DNA from: Macrococcoides epidermidis
GTDB taxonomy: Bacteria; Bacillota; Bacilli; Staphylococcales; Staphylococcaceae
Strand: one strand, 5' to 3'
Assembly (NCBI RefSeq): GCF_042659445.1
Contig: NZ_JBHSSR010000013.1
Length of the DNA stretch: 64,000 nucleotides
The position numbers were made by a program, and so were the translations under genes. Of this stretch, positions 8,934 to 16,800 are shown piece after piece. The notes beneath the pieces are model-generated. The model was not told the DNA's origin and ran no database searches. It worked only from the letters and a program-made list of their open reading frames with translations. The first letter of the stretch is position 1; each line of letters starts with the position of its first letter.

Positions 8934-9887
8934 ATGAAAGTTTTAGTAGCCGGTGAAATACCAGAAAAGGGTCTACAGTACTTAGAGGAAAATTTCGACG
9001 ATGTTGATGTATTCAAAGGAGATAAACTAATAACTAAAGATGAACTAATTAAACGTATTGCGGATAAAGATGCATTGATCAGTTTACTCTCTACTAATGT
9101 AGATAAAGATGTCATTGATGCTGCACCAAATTTAAAAATCATCGCTAATTATGGTGCTGGATTTAACAATATTGATAGTGAATATGCACGTACAAAAGAC
9201 ATCGACGTTACTAATACGCCAAAAGCTTCAACAAATGCAACAGCAGATCTGACATTTGCTATACTACTTGCTGCAGCAAGACGTGTGATTGAAGGAGACA
9301 AAGTATGCCGTACGACAGGATTTAACGGTTGGGCTCCTTTATTTTTCCGTGGCCGTGAAGTTTCAGGTAAGACAATTGGTATTATTGGTCTAGGAGAAAT
9401 CGGACAAGCTGTGGCACGCCGTGCGAAAGGTTTCGATATGAACATTCTATATACTGGACCCAATCGTCATGAAGATCGTGAGACATCAACTGGCGCGAAA
9501 TATGTATCACTTGAAGAACTACTTCAACAGTCTGATTTCATTACAATTAACTCTGCATACAATCCATCAATGAAACATATGATTGATAAAGCACAAATCG
9601 AAATGATGAAACCGACTGCATATTTAATCAACGCATCACGTGGGCCGGTCGTTCATGAAGCAGCACTTGCTGATGCATTGGAAGCGAAAGTCATTGAAGG
9701 TGCAGCTTTAGATGTATTTGAATTCGAACCTGAAATCAATGAAAAACTAAAAAAATTAGACAATGTAGTCATCACACCACATATCGGAAACGCAACATTT
9801 GAAGCGCGTGATATGATGGCCGATATCGTTACACAAAATGTATACAAGAAACTGAATAACAAACAACCAGATTATATTGTTAATTAA
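8934..9887 (+). CDS. D-2-hydroxyacid dehydrogenase, NAD-dependent
   Basis: A 317-residue cytoplasmic dehydrogenase of the D-isomer-specific 2-hydroxyacid family, reducing a 2-keto acid or oxidising a D-2-hydroxy acid. The NAD-binding loop GLGEIG is near residue 152, followed by the catalytic Arg in NASRGPVV (near 235), the Glu in DVFEFEPEIN and the His in TPHIGN near 287. Substrate is unknown; glyoxylate or hydroxypyruvate is common in the family. AGGAGG lies just before the start. It is divergent from cidC and may share its 150-base control region. Confidence 0.87.
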   Translation: MKVLVAGEIPEKGLQYLEENFDDVDVFKGDKLITKDELIKRIADKDALISLLSTNVDKDVIDAAPNLKIIANYGAGFNNIDSEYARTKDIDVTNTPKASTNATADLTFAILLAAARRVIEGDKVCRTTGFNGWAPLFFRGREVSGKTIGIIGLGEIGQAVARRAKGFDMNILYTGPNRHEDRETSTGAKYVSLEELLQQSDFITINSAYNPSMKHMIDKAQIEMMKPTAYLINASRGPVVHEAALADALEAKVIEGAALDVFEFEPEINEKLKKLDNVVITPHIGNATFEARDMMADIVTQNVYKKLNNKQPDYIVN

Positions 9888-9939
9888 GAAATAGAAATAT
9901 AGGTATAGATATATAAGAGATATGAAATAACTTGAAAAA

Positions 9940-9963
9940 GGAAATCAACCGAAGTTGATTTCC
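9940..9963 (+). terminator. Terminator after 2-hydroxyacid dehydrogenase gene
   Basis: A perfect ten-base-pair stem (GGAAATCAAC with GTTGATTTCC) and a four-base loop are followed by a T-rich tract. It may also serve the convergent LURP-one gene. Confidence 0.8.
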
Positions 9964-9988
9964 TCTTTTCTTTTTCTGCGATAACAAC

Positions 9989-10501
9989 CTATAATATTGC
10001 CGATGTTGCAGCTGTGGTGTTCCCTTCCTGCATGTCTGTGTGAATCGCCATAACAATCGCAATAACGTGTGCTACATTTGCACTTTCATCAATAATATCA
10101 ATGCCAAATGTATCTCTCCATTGGAAGAATTGTTTACTGATTTCAGCAACAATACGTCCAGATCCATCTTCAATCGTATATTCATAATTTAAGAAGTTAC
10201 CACGTACAATCCAGTCTTCTCCTTCAATAAGGTAAGTCGGTCTAAACGATAACATCTTCTTGCGAATCGTTAGTGTCTCATAACCATTTACTGATACATC
10301 CATCGTTGTAGAAAAAGCTGCTGCACGTTGTTTAATAAACGCTAACTCATTACCATTTGTATCAAGAATTCTTAGCTTTCTACGTCCTAATAAATCATGC
10401 TGACCTTTCGCCGTATAAACGATTTCATCCTGTTCGTTCATAATCGAAAAATCTTGAGTCCACGAAAGTAACTTTTTCTTTGCATAAAGTCTCAATTTCA
10501 A
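9989..10501 (-). CDS. LURP-one-related (YxjI-like) protein
   Basis: A 170-residue protein with the LURP-one/scramblase-like beta-barrel pattern: KKKLLSWTQDFSIMNEQDEI at the start, alternating beta strands, then FQWRDTFGIDI and a hydrophobic C-terminal helix near residues 145-155. Bacterial members such as YxjI have no assigned function; membrane association through the C-terminal helix is inference. It is monocistronic with a good ribosome binding site. Confidence 0.78.
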   Translation of the reverse strand: MKLRLYAKKKLLSWTQDFSIMNEQDEIVYTAKGQHDLLGRRKLRILDTNGNELAFIKQRAAAFSTTMDVSVNGYETLTIRKKMLSFRPTYLIEGEDWIVRGNFLNYEYTIEDGSGRIVAEISKQFFQWRDTFGIDIIDESANVAHVIAIVMAIHTDMQEGNTTAATSAIL

Positions 10502-10606
10502 CAGCTCCTATTCTAAATTATTTAAGTATATTATAACGCATTTAATCATTTAATGAAAAATTACACATAAAAGGTTTATAACTATTTATCAAATAATATT
10601 CTATGT

Positions 10607-10666
10607 TCATTTTAGAACTTCTTCGTTCAAAATATCCGGCACTTTCATAGCTTTATATTTCACCAT
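10607..10666 (-). CDS. 19-codon ORF, probably a remnant of a tandem duplicate
   Basis: Begins at the ATG immediately after the stop codon of the 304-residue gene upstream (TAAATG), with GAGGAG in place as a ribosome binding site. The product of 19 residues contains VPDILNEEVLK, which resembles LPDILDKKVMK inside the upstream protein (around residue 145). It may be the debris of a duplicated copy rather than a working peptide. Function unknown. Confidence 0.3.
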   Translation of the reverse strand: MVKYKAMKVPDILNEEVLK

Positions 10667-11581
10667 TTAATGCTCCTCAAAATCAAATCTTTCGCGTTCT
10701 TTTTGTGCACTTTCATCATTACCAAACCACACTTGTTTCACGTAAAACTTTCCTTCCCAATCCTTATCAAACGAGACATTCACGTTGCTATAGCGATAAC
10801 TTGTATTACCTAAAGCTATCCCTTTTTGCTCAGGTTTACCCCATACTTTCATGAATGCCTTCATACTAATATTCTCATGCATTTCATAATAATAATTAAT
10901 ATCAGTAAATACATAGTTCTGTTCATCCATCCCTTTTGCTCCTTTAAAGAACGGAGAGATGATTGTATGATTATATCGACTGCGGTAATACAATGCAGTT
11001 ACGTATTTTTCTCCCATATTGATCAATGCTTCTGTCGGTTCACCAAAGATTGCTTCAAATTCTTTTCTCGTAATACCGAATTTAGCATCTTTAAAGCCAT
11101 AAGTTTTGCCTTTCATAGCTTTCATCACTTTTTTATCCAGTATATCCGGCAATTCAATTTCATGTACATTATCAGGAATTTGAAGTTTGTAATTGGGCTC
11201 GATGGCTTTAATCTTTTCAGCTACATATCTAAAACGTGCATTTGGAATAATATCATAATCAGGGTGTTCTGCATTACCAATAAATGCTTTCATCGATGCA
11301 ACATCTTTAAATTCTTGTAATTCTAAAATTCTGAAACCATGAAAGGCTGCTAAATAATAGGATTGATCCAGCCAATTAACAGCGATATCAAACAATAATT
11401 GTCCCATGGTATGCGCCTCAACTGTATCCATATGCGTAGCAATATTTGAAACCAAATAGGCTAATTCTGTGTTCGCTTCTTCTTCCATAAAATAATTCAT
11501 CACTTCATTAGCGTCACAATCTACAACAATTTTTTGTAACTCATTAGGTAATTTATCTATCAATATATCAATAGATTTCAT
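10667..11581 (-). CDS. Conserved-looking protein of unknown function
   Basis: A 304-residue soluble protein that I do not recognise. The N-terminal third is acidic and helical; the C-terminal part (from about residue 160) is richer in aromatic residues and probable beta strands, with two related segments, one around GITRKEFEAIFGEPTEALIN and one around ISMKAFMKVWGKPEQ, each followed by a YY/Y-R-Y strand. This suggests an internal repeat of a small beta domain. A GTG nine bases upstream lies inside the ribosome binding site, so I place the start at the ATG at 11581. Confidence 0.65.
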   Translation of the reverse strand: MKSIDILIDKLPNELQKIVVDCDANEVMNYFMEEEANTELAYLVSNIATHMDTVEAHTMGQLLFDIAVNWLDQSYYLAAFHGFRILELQEFKDVASMKAFIGNAEHPDYDIIPNARFRYVAEKIKAIEPNYKLQIPDNVHEIELPDILDKKVMKAMKGKTYGFKDAKFGITRKEFEAIFGEPTEALINMGEKYVTALYYRSRYNHTIISPFFKGAKGMDEQNYVFTDINYYYEMHENISMKAFMKVWGKPEQKGIALGNTSYRYSNVNVSFDKDWEGKFYVKQVWFGNDESAQKERERFDFEEH

Positions 11582-11695
11582 AATAGACACCTCTCGTTAA
11601 ATTTATATAGCTTTCATTATAAAATAAAAATACAAATATTGTATATGTATATAAAAACTCAACAAGTTTTGATAACTTGTTGAGTCGACTTTAAT

Positions 11696-12268
11696 CTATA
11701 GTATTGCTTTCAATCTTTCAATTTCTGCTTGTGTTATTTCATGGCCACCATCAAACAACATAAAGTTTACATCAGCGAATGATGATTTAAACTGCATTTC
11801 TAATGCTTTAGCTTGTCCAGGTGATACCATATAGTCGTTTGCACCCGCTGTTATGATTACTTTCGTATTACGTTTAGCATTCGATACGTCATACTTTAAG
11901 TCTGATGGGTGCATTAATACTGCCACATCTATCTCAATAGCATTCTCTAAGAATCCTATAATAAAGTTAGCGCCATTAGAATAACCTAGGAAAGTTACCT
12001 TATCATAATCTAAATTTAGTTCATTTATTACTTTTGTTACACGACGGACCGCATCGTTATAAGCATTTCGATCCATCTCACCATTCACTAAAGGTGGGAA
12101 GAAGCGTCTACTCATCGCACTTCCACTATCACCTTCAAAGCTTAATACATCAGCACCAGGAAATAATTCACCAGCGATGCCTAATAACTGATATTCATTT
12201 CCTCCGGTGCCATGAAATAAAACAACTAATTCATTTGAATCATTTTTCTGATAGAAATAGTTCATCAT
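11696..12268 (-). CDS. mhqD: MhqD-type alpha/beta hydrolase
   Basis: A 190-residue carboxylesterase/phospholipase-like hydrolase. Catalytic elements are visible: oxyanion segment LFHGTGGNE near residue 17, nucleophile GYSNGAN near residue 94, Asp in AGANDYMVSP and His in DGGHEIT near the C-terminus. It follows the ring-cleaving dioxygenase gene by eight bases. In Bacillus subtilis the same pair (mhqE, mhqD) is induced by quinones and catechols under MhqR, so this protein probably processes a ring-cleavage or quinone-adduct product. No mhqR is present in the window. Confidence 0.83.
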   Translation of the reverse strand: MMNYFYQKNDSNELVVLFHGTGGNEYQLLGIAGELFPGADVLSFEGDSGSAMSRRFFPPLVNGEMDRNAYNDAVRRVTKVINELNLDYDKVTFLGYSNGANFIIGFLENAIEIDVAVLMHPSDLKYDVSNAKRNTKVIITAGANDYMVSPGQAKALEMQFKSSFADVNFMLFDGGHEITQAEIERLKAIL

Positions 12269-12276
12269 TACCCTCC

Positions 12277-13254
12277 TTATTTACTTCTCACTGTATCAAT
12301 ATGTCTTACTTGTGATTCGATGTAGTCACGTTGTCCTTCTAAAAATGGAGGTAATGATAATTTCTCACCTAATGTTTCATAAGGTTCATCACCCATAAAT
12401 CCAGGACCGTCAGTTGCAATTTCAAATAGAATCGGCATAGCAAGTCTAGCATAAAGTGATTTAAAGAAGAATCGATCAACATAACCAGAGTTTGGTAAGT
12501 TAAATGAATCTAATCGTTCAATCCATGCGCTAAGTGTTTCCTCATCTGGTACACGGAAAGCTACATGATGCACTGTTCCGAATCCTTGATAAGCTGTTTG
12601 ACTTGTAGTGTCGTCTACAATAATTACCGATGCACCATTACCGCCTTCTCCTGTTTCAAATAAGTGATAATTACCTTCTGATTGAGTTTCTTTAAATAAA
12701 TATACCGCTTCAAATGCTGATTTAAATGCCGTAAATTGATTTACTGTAATAAACACTGGTCCTAATCCGTAAATACCGAATGCTTCAGGTACCGGCCCAT
12801 TTTTCCATGCGACACCAGGTGCTACACCATTATCATGCTCATCAGAGATAATTTGATATAACTGACCATCGAAATCTTCAAAAGGTAAAATCTTTTTACC
12901 GAACATTTCCTGAATACCATCATGTTTTACATTAAATGATTCAAAGCGATCTAAGAAATATTCTACTGCTTTATCATTCGGTACTCTAAATGAAGTTCTA
13001 GCAATTTCATTTGTACCATGTTGTCCTTTTGAAATACCTTTGAAATCAAAGAATGTCATATCTGTTCCGGCATTACCTTCATCATCTGCAAAGAATAAAT
13101 GGTACGTATTAATATCGTCTTGGTTAACTGTTTTCTTTACTAATCTTAAACCTAAAATATCATTGAAAAAGTCATAGATTTTCTCAGCGCTACTTGTAAT
13201 TGCTGTTACATGGTGGATTCCTGTTAATTGATTCATTTCGTTCATTTGATTCAC
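12277..13254 (-). CDS. mhqE: Ring-cleaving dioxygenase, MhqE type
   Basis: A 325-residue extradiol dioxygenase-like protein made of paired glyoxalase/VOC modules. Metal ligands expected for the fold are visible as His in GIHHVTAIT (residue about 14), His in GTVHHVAFRVPDE (about 228) and the Glu in LFEIATDGPGF (about 280). It likely opens hydroquinone or catechol rings and so detoxifies quinones. The start lies after a moderate ribosome binding site; its promoter region is shared with a divergent paralogue at 13428. Operon with mhqD downstream. Confidence 0.85.
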   Translation of the reverse strand: MNQMNEMNQLTGIHHVTAITSSAEKIYDFFNDILGLRLVKKTVNQDDINTYHLFFADDEGNAGTDMTFFDFKGISKGQHGTNEIARTSFRVPNDKAVEYFLDRFESFNVKHDGIQEMFGKKILPFEDFDGQLYQIISDEHDNGVAPGVAWKNGPVPEAFGIYGLGPVFITVNQFTAFKSAFEAVYLFKETQSEGNYHLFETGEGGNGASVIIVDDTTSQTAYQGFGTVHHVAFRVPDEETLSAWIERLDSFNLPNSGYVDRFFFKSLYARLAMPILFEIATDGPGFMGDEPYETLGEKLSLPPFLEGQRDYIESQVRHIDTVRSK

Positions 13255-13314
13255 TCCTGTTCTGATTTATAATTATATCTTCTTTAATATTTCAAACTGT
13301 TTTCTTCACATAAG

Positions 13315-13329
13315 GTATAATTATTATAC
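13315..13329. promoter_or_regulatory. PerR-like box between the two dioxygenase genes
   Basis: A perfect 7-1-7 inverted repeat, GTATAAT-T-ATTATAC. It differs from the published Bacillus PerR box consensus (TTATAATNATTATAA) only at the two outermost positions. It lies about 60 bases upstream of mhqE and 100 bases upstream of the divergent gene. Peroxide control of this locus is inference. Confidence 0.5.
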
Positions 13330-13427
13330 TTGGTACATTTAATATACTACCAACCTAAAAAATTTGCAACACTTTATACTCACAGTACATAATAAGTTAT
13401 ATCAAACATACAGATAGGAAGGGTTCT

Positions 13428-14381
13428 ATGACAATTATCCACCACGTTTCCATCGTTAACCGCAATGCACGAAAGTCTTTTGAGTTCTATAGAGAAGTAC
13501 TTGGTCTGGATTTACTTATGAAGACTGTCAATCAAGATGACAATAATATGTATCACTTATTCTTCGGTGATAAGACCGGACGTCCAGGTACCGAAGTGAC
13601 GATCTTCGAAATTACTGAAGGGGTTGACAAGCAGTTTGGAACAAATGATATTGAGCGTTTAATGTTCAAAGTTCAATCTAAAAGTTCGCTTGAGTTTTTT
13701 ATGAAGCGATTCGATAATTTTGATATTTGTCATTATGGCTTAGAGCAATATGCTGGTCGTTACATATTAAGATTTGAAGGACCTGATGATACGAATCTTG
13801 GTTTAGCCGTGATGCACTCAGAAGAGAATATCACTGACTATGTTGTTCCTGAACATACAGAAATCCCAGAAGAACATCGTATTATCGCTCTCGATTCTGT
13901 CCATCTACGTACACGTTATGACCAGGCTACAATCAAGGAAATTAAACACTATTTCGATTTTGAAACAATAGAGACAATTGACTTCTTTGATTCAAAGAAT
14001 AAAGTAACCATCATGAGCAATCATAAGAAAAAAGACCGCCATGAGTTACACATTATTCATGATGACGTATCTCATTATAGTATCTCTGGTATCGGTTCAA
14101 TTCACCATCTAGCTTTATCATCTGAAGATATCGAAGCGTTACAGGTGTTAGAAAATAGTTTAGAACAGAGAAATATTATGAACTCTCACATTAAAAATCG
14201 TGAGTTCTTCCAATCTATCTATTATAGAGATCCAAACAACATATTATTCGAAGTTGCTACCATGGATGGTACAAAACCACCTCAACCGAATAAAGAAAGT
14301 ATAGATTTTGATACCATTCCTCTTGTATTACCGGAATATCTGGAATCTAAGCGTACAACAATAGAAACAAACTTATCATAA
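13428..14381 (+). CDS. Second ring-cleaving dioxygenase (VOC superfamily)
   Basis: A 317-residue paralogue of MhqE with the same two-module architecture: HHVSIVNRNARKSFEFYREV at residues 5-24, MKTVNQDDNNMYHLFFGD near 39-56, IGSIHHLALSSED near 223 and LFEVATMDG near 274. Compared with mhqE the second half is more divergent. It may act on different quinones or catechols. It is transcribed away from mhqED across a 173-base region with a PerR-like palindrome, and ends at a very strong terminator. Confidence 0.8.
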   Translation: MTIIHHVSIVNRNARKSFEFYREVLGLDLLMKTVNQDDNNMYHLFFGDKTGRPGTEVTIFEITEGVDKQFGTNDIERLMFKVQSKSSLEFFMKRFDNFDICHYGLEQYAGRYILRFEGPDDTNLGLAVMHSEENITDYVVPEHTEIPEEHRIIALDSVHLRTRYDQATIKEIKHYFDFETIETIDFFDSKNKVTIMSNHKKKDRHELHIIHDDVSHYSISGIGSIHHLALSSEDIEALQVLENSLEQRNIMNSHIKNREFFQSIYYRDPNNILFEVATMDGTKPPQPNKESIDFDTIPLVLPEYLESKRTTIETNLS

Positions 14382-14382
14382 A

Positions 14383-14414
14383 ATAATGCCGAAGCGGAAT
14401 CGCTTCGGCATTAT
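14383..14414. terminator. Strong bidirectional terminator
   Basis: A perfect 14-base-pair, GC-rich stem (14383-14396 with 14401-14414) and a GAAT loop between convergent genes whose stop codons touch it on either side. Confidence 0.9.
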
Positions 14415-14936
14415 CTATTGTACCTGATACGCTACTTCTACCTGATCTTCAACAAACGAGTGTCGAATACTGTCTTCAAAAGGATTACTTACCGGATTTC
14501 CTACATACATTTGAACTGTATCTTTGCCTACCTTCATCGTATCTTTTTTCGGTTGCATGCCGTCATACGTCTTAATATTAACGTCACCCAGTACCAATCG
14601 ATATTGATTTCCTTCCGGCACTGCAAATGCAAACCCGGAATATGTTGATTTATTTTTGTGATAAGATACTTGAATCACATAGAACTGTGTCTTCCATGCT
14701 TTATTTGGTGTATAAATAGCAGAAACAACATCATCTGTCTTTATAATATTTTTCACCATTGCCTTCTGCGCATCTTCTGCCGAATCATATAACCCTTTCT
14801 CTACTGCAGTAATATGTTCTGTCTTCACTTCCTGTTTATCTTGTTCATCATACGATATCTTCAGCCAAACGATACCCATAAATAAAAGTATTGCTAACAC
14901 AGACACCGGAAGTAATAACTTTTGTTCGTTACGCAT
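14415..14936 (-). CDS. Membrane-anchored protein of unknown function
   Basis: A 173-residue protein with one N-terminal hydrophobic helix (residues 8-26) and an extracellular, mixed alpha/beta remainder. I do not recognise a family. The repeated short strands around SAIYTPNKAWKTQFYVIQVS and YSGFAFAVPEGNQYRLVLGD suggest a small globular ligand-binding or regulatory domain outside the cell. Monocistronic, with a good ribosome binding site. Confidence 0.6.
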   Translation of the reverse strand: MRNEQKLLLPVSVLAILLFMGIVWLKISYDEQDKQEVKTEHITAVEKGLYDSAEDAQKAMVKNIIKTDDVVSAIYTPNKAWKTQFYVIQVSYHKNKSTYSGFAFAVPEGNQYRLVLGDVNIKTYDGMQPKKDTMKVGKDTVQMYVGNPVSNPFEDSIRHSFVEDQVEVAYQVQ

Positions 14937-15016
14937 ACTTACACCTCACTCTAAACTTTTATCTTATCTACATTGTATAATACATGAGTGTTTTTGTAAG
15001 CGTTATCAAGTATAAA

Positions 15017-16615
15017 TTATTTGTTTTCTAAATTATCTATATGCTTAAGTTGTTTTGTAAGTGCTTCCGTATTAATTGTTTCATCAATTGTCGTTTTTGA
15101 GTCTACTACGTGTTTATCCTGCAGCGTTAATGTACGCGTCTTAATCATGTCACTAAAATATGCATCATGACTGACAAAGAGCACTGTTCCTTTAAATTGT
15201 TTAAGCAGATTACCGATAATGTCCTGCATTTCAATATCGAAATAATTTGTCGGCTCGTCGAGCACAAGTAGATGTGCTTTTGAGAAATAGAGTTTTACAA
15301 ATGATAGCCTGCACTTCTCTCCCATAGACAAATTTTGAACGAGATCATCCATACGTGATGCATCAAATCTGAATGCTGCTAGTATCGTGCGTGCCTGAGT
15401 TACGTCAATTTCAAGTGCTGTTATTTCTTCCAGGACGGTATGACTTGATATTAAATTCTCAAGTTTCTGAGAAAAATATCCTATTTCAAGTGTGGGTGGC
15501 GTTCTTATCTCTCCATGTTGTATCGGTATTCCTCCGGTAATCAATTTGAGTAACGTTGATTTTCCTGAGCCATTCTTTCCTTTAATTTGAACGATTTCAC
15601 CGCGTTCTAATGAAAAAGTAACATGGTTCAATAATGGTTCATCAAATGCATGACTTACATCTATGCATTGCAATACGTATTTATTATTGATTTCACTCGC
15701 TTCAATATCATATTCCGTACGCACTGCTTTTTCTACTTTACCTTCAAAGTTTGACATTTCATGATTCAATCTCGATTCTCGTGCCTTCATCCTTTTTGCC
15801 ATTTTGGCAAGCTTTTTCTGCTCCCCGAAATCTCGTACACTCGCTTTATGATTCATTTCATGATGCCATTCACGCATCTCCTGAATCATTTGTTTCATAC
15901 GTTTCTTTTCTTTTTGTTCTTTTTCAACGCGTGCTGCATTCGTCTTCTCTTCTAGATCAATCTGTGATTTATATTGATCATATGTCATATGAAACTTCCT
16001 TAATCCATCACGCGTTAACTCCAATATATAATCTGCTGTTTGATTAATAAATGCTCTGTCATGACTGGCATATAGAATCGTAAAATCATTGTGTTTCATC
16101 CAGTTTACGAGCCAATCTTTCGTTTCATCATCAATATGGTTTGTGGGTTCATCAAAGATAAACTTTGTCTTCCCTGATAGCATCAAACGTATTAAAGATA
16201 TTTTTGTTTGCTCTCCACCTGACAGCGTTACTACTTTCCTTTCAGCATCACTTTCAGATAAATTAAACTTATGCATCATCGTAATAATCTCAGATTCAAA
16301 TGTATAACCATCCTGTTCCAGGTAATCACTCATTGCATTCATATCTGTGTCTAAATTTATTTTCAACTGATATAATTCTGGTCGTCCTTGCATTATATAC
16401 TCGATTACCGTTAATTCGGATACGTCCGACTGTTTAAGTTGTTGTTCCAGCAGTCCAATTTCTTCATCTTGCGCTATCAATGTATTCAGTATTGTCGTCT
16501 TGCCGATGCCATTGTTTCCAAGCAAAGCAACATGCTTACCTGCTTCTATTTCAAAGTGTAAATCTTTGAACAATAATTTTTCCCCTGCATAAATGTCTGT
16601 TTTATTTAATCTCAT
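15017..16615 (-). CDS. ABC-F type ribosome-protection ATPase
   Basis: A 532-residue tandem ABC ATPase without membrane segments. First cassette: Walker A GNNGIGKTT near residue 33, signature LSGGEQTK, Walker B FDEPTNHIDD. Second: GKNGSGKST near 346, signature LSMGEKCR, Walker B LDEPTNYFD. The charged linker between them (about residues 215-300) is the antibiotic-resistance-domain position of Vga/Msr/VmlR-like ABC-F proteins, which displace drugs from the ribosomal peptidyl-transferase centre. A leader peptide and an attenuator precede the gene, as for known drug-induced members. Which drugs it affects cannot be read from sequence. Confidence 0.85.
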   Translation of the reverse strand: MRLNKTDIYAGEKLLFKDLHFEIEAGKHVALLGNNGIGKTTILNTLIAQDEEIGLLEQQLKQSDVSELTVIEYIMQGRPELYQLKINLDTDMNAMSDYLEQDGYTFESEIITMMHKFNLSESDAERKVVTLSGGEQTKISLIRLMLSGKTKFIFDEPTNHIDDETKDWLVNWMKHNDFTILYASHDRAFINQTADYILELTRDGLRKFHMTYDQYKSQIDLEEKTNAARVEKEQKEKKRMKQMIQEMREWHHEMNHKASVRDFGEQKKLAKMAKRMKARESRLNHEMSNFEGKVEKAVRTEYDIEASEINNKYVLQCIDVSHAFDEPLLNHVTFSLERGEIVQIKGKNGSGKSTLLKLITGGIPIQHGEIRTPPTLEIGYFSQKLENLISSHTVLEEITALEIDVTQARTILAAFRFDASRMDDLVQNLSMGEKCRLSFVKLYFSKAHLLVLDEPTNYFDIEMQDIIGNLLKQFKGTVLFVSHDAYFSDMIKTRTLTLQDKHVVDSKTTIDETINTEALTKQLKHIDNLENK

Positions 16616-16628
16616 AAACTCACCTCAT

Positions 16629-16731
16629 AAAAAAAGTATCCCGCACAACGTTTGGGATACACAAAATAAGCCTATGAACGATAGACATACAATAAATAGA
16701 CAGACTCATCCCGATAATTCAAACGTTGTGC
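16629..16731 (-). promoter_or_regulatory. Transcription attenuator in the ABC-F leader
   Basis: On the minus strand a terminator hairpin (GTATCCC at 16642-16636 in RNA sense reversed, paired with GGGATAC, 11-base loop at 16643-16653) is followed by seven U. Its 5' arm and loop contain CAAACGTTGTGC, which is exactly complementary to GCACAACGTTTG (16720-16731) about 65 bases upstream. Pairing of the two 12-mers, extended by GGAT with ATCC, would destroy the terminator. The upstream strand overlaps the stop codon of a short leader ORF. This is the architecture of ribosome-stalling attenuators. Confidence 0.8.
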
Positions 16732-16754
16732 AATTCAATTTGCTCAGTTTTCAT
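16719..16754 (-). CDS. Leader peptide of the ABC-F attenuator
   Basis: An 11-codon ORF, MKTEQIELHNV, whose last codons and stop lie in the antitermination strand. It overlaps an upstream four-codon ORF, MIIR (16754-16768), through TAATG. The only strong ribosome binding site, AAAAGGAGG, ends at 16784, which is 15 bases before MIIR; so either MIIR is translated first and couples to this ORF, or a non-ATG start (in-frame ATA at 16778) is used. Start assignment is uncertain. Confidence 0.5.
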   Translation of the reverse strand: MKTEQIELHNV

Positions 16755-16800
16755 TATCGAATGATCATCTCTAAATATTGATGCCTCCTTTTATATTTGT

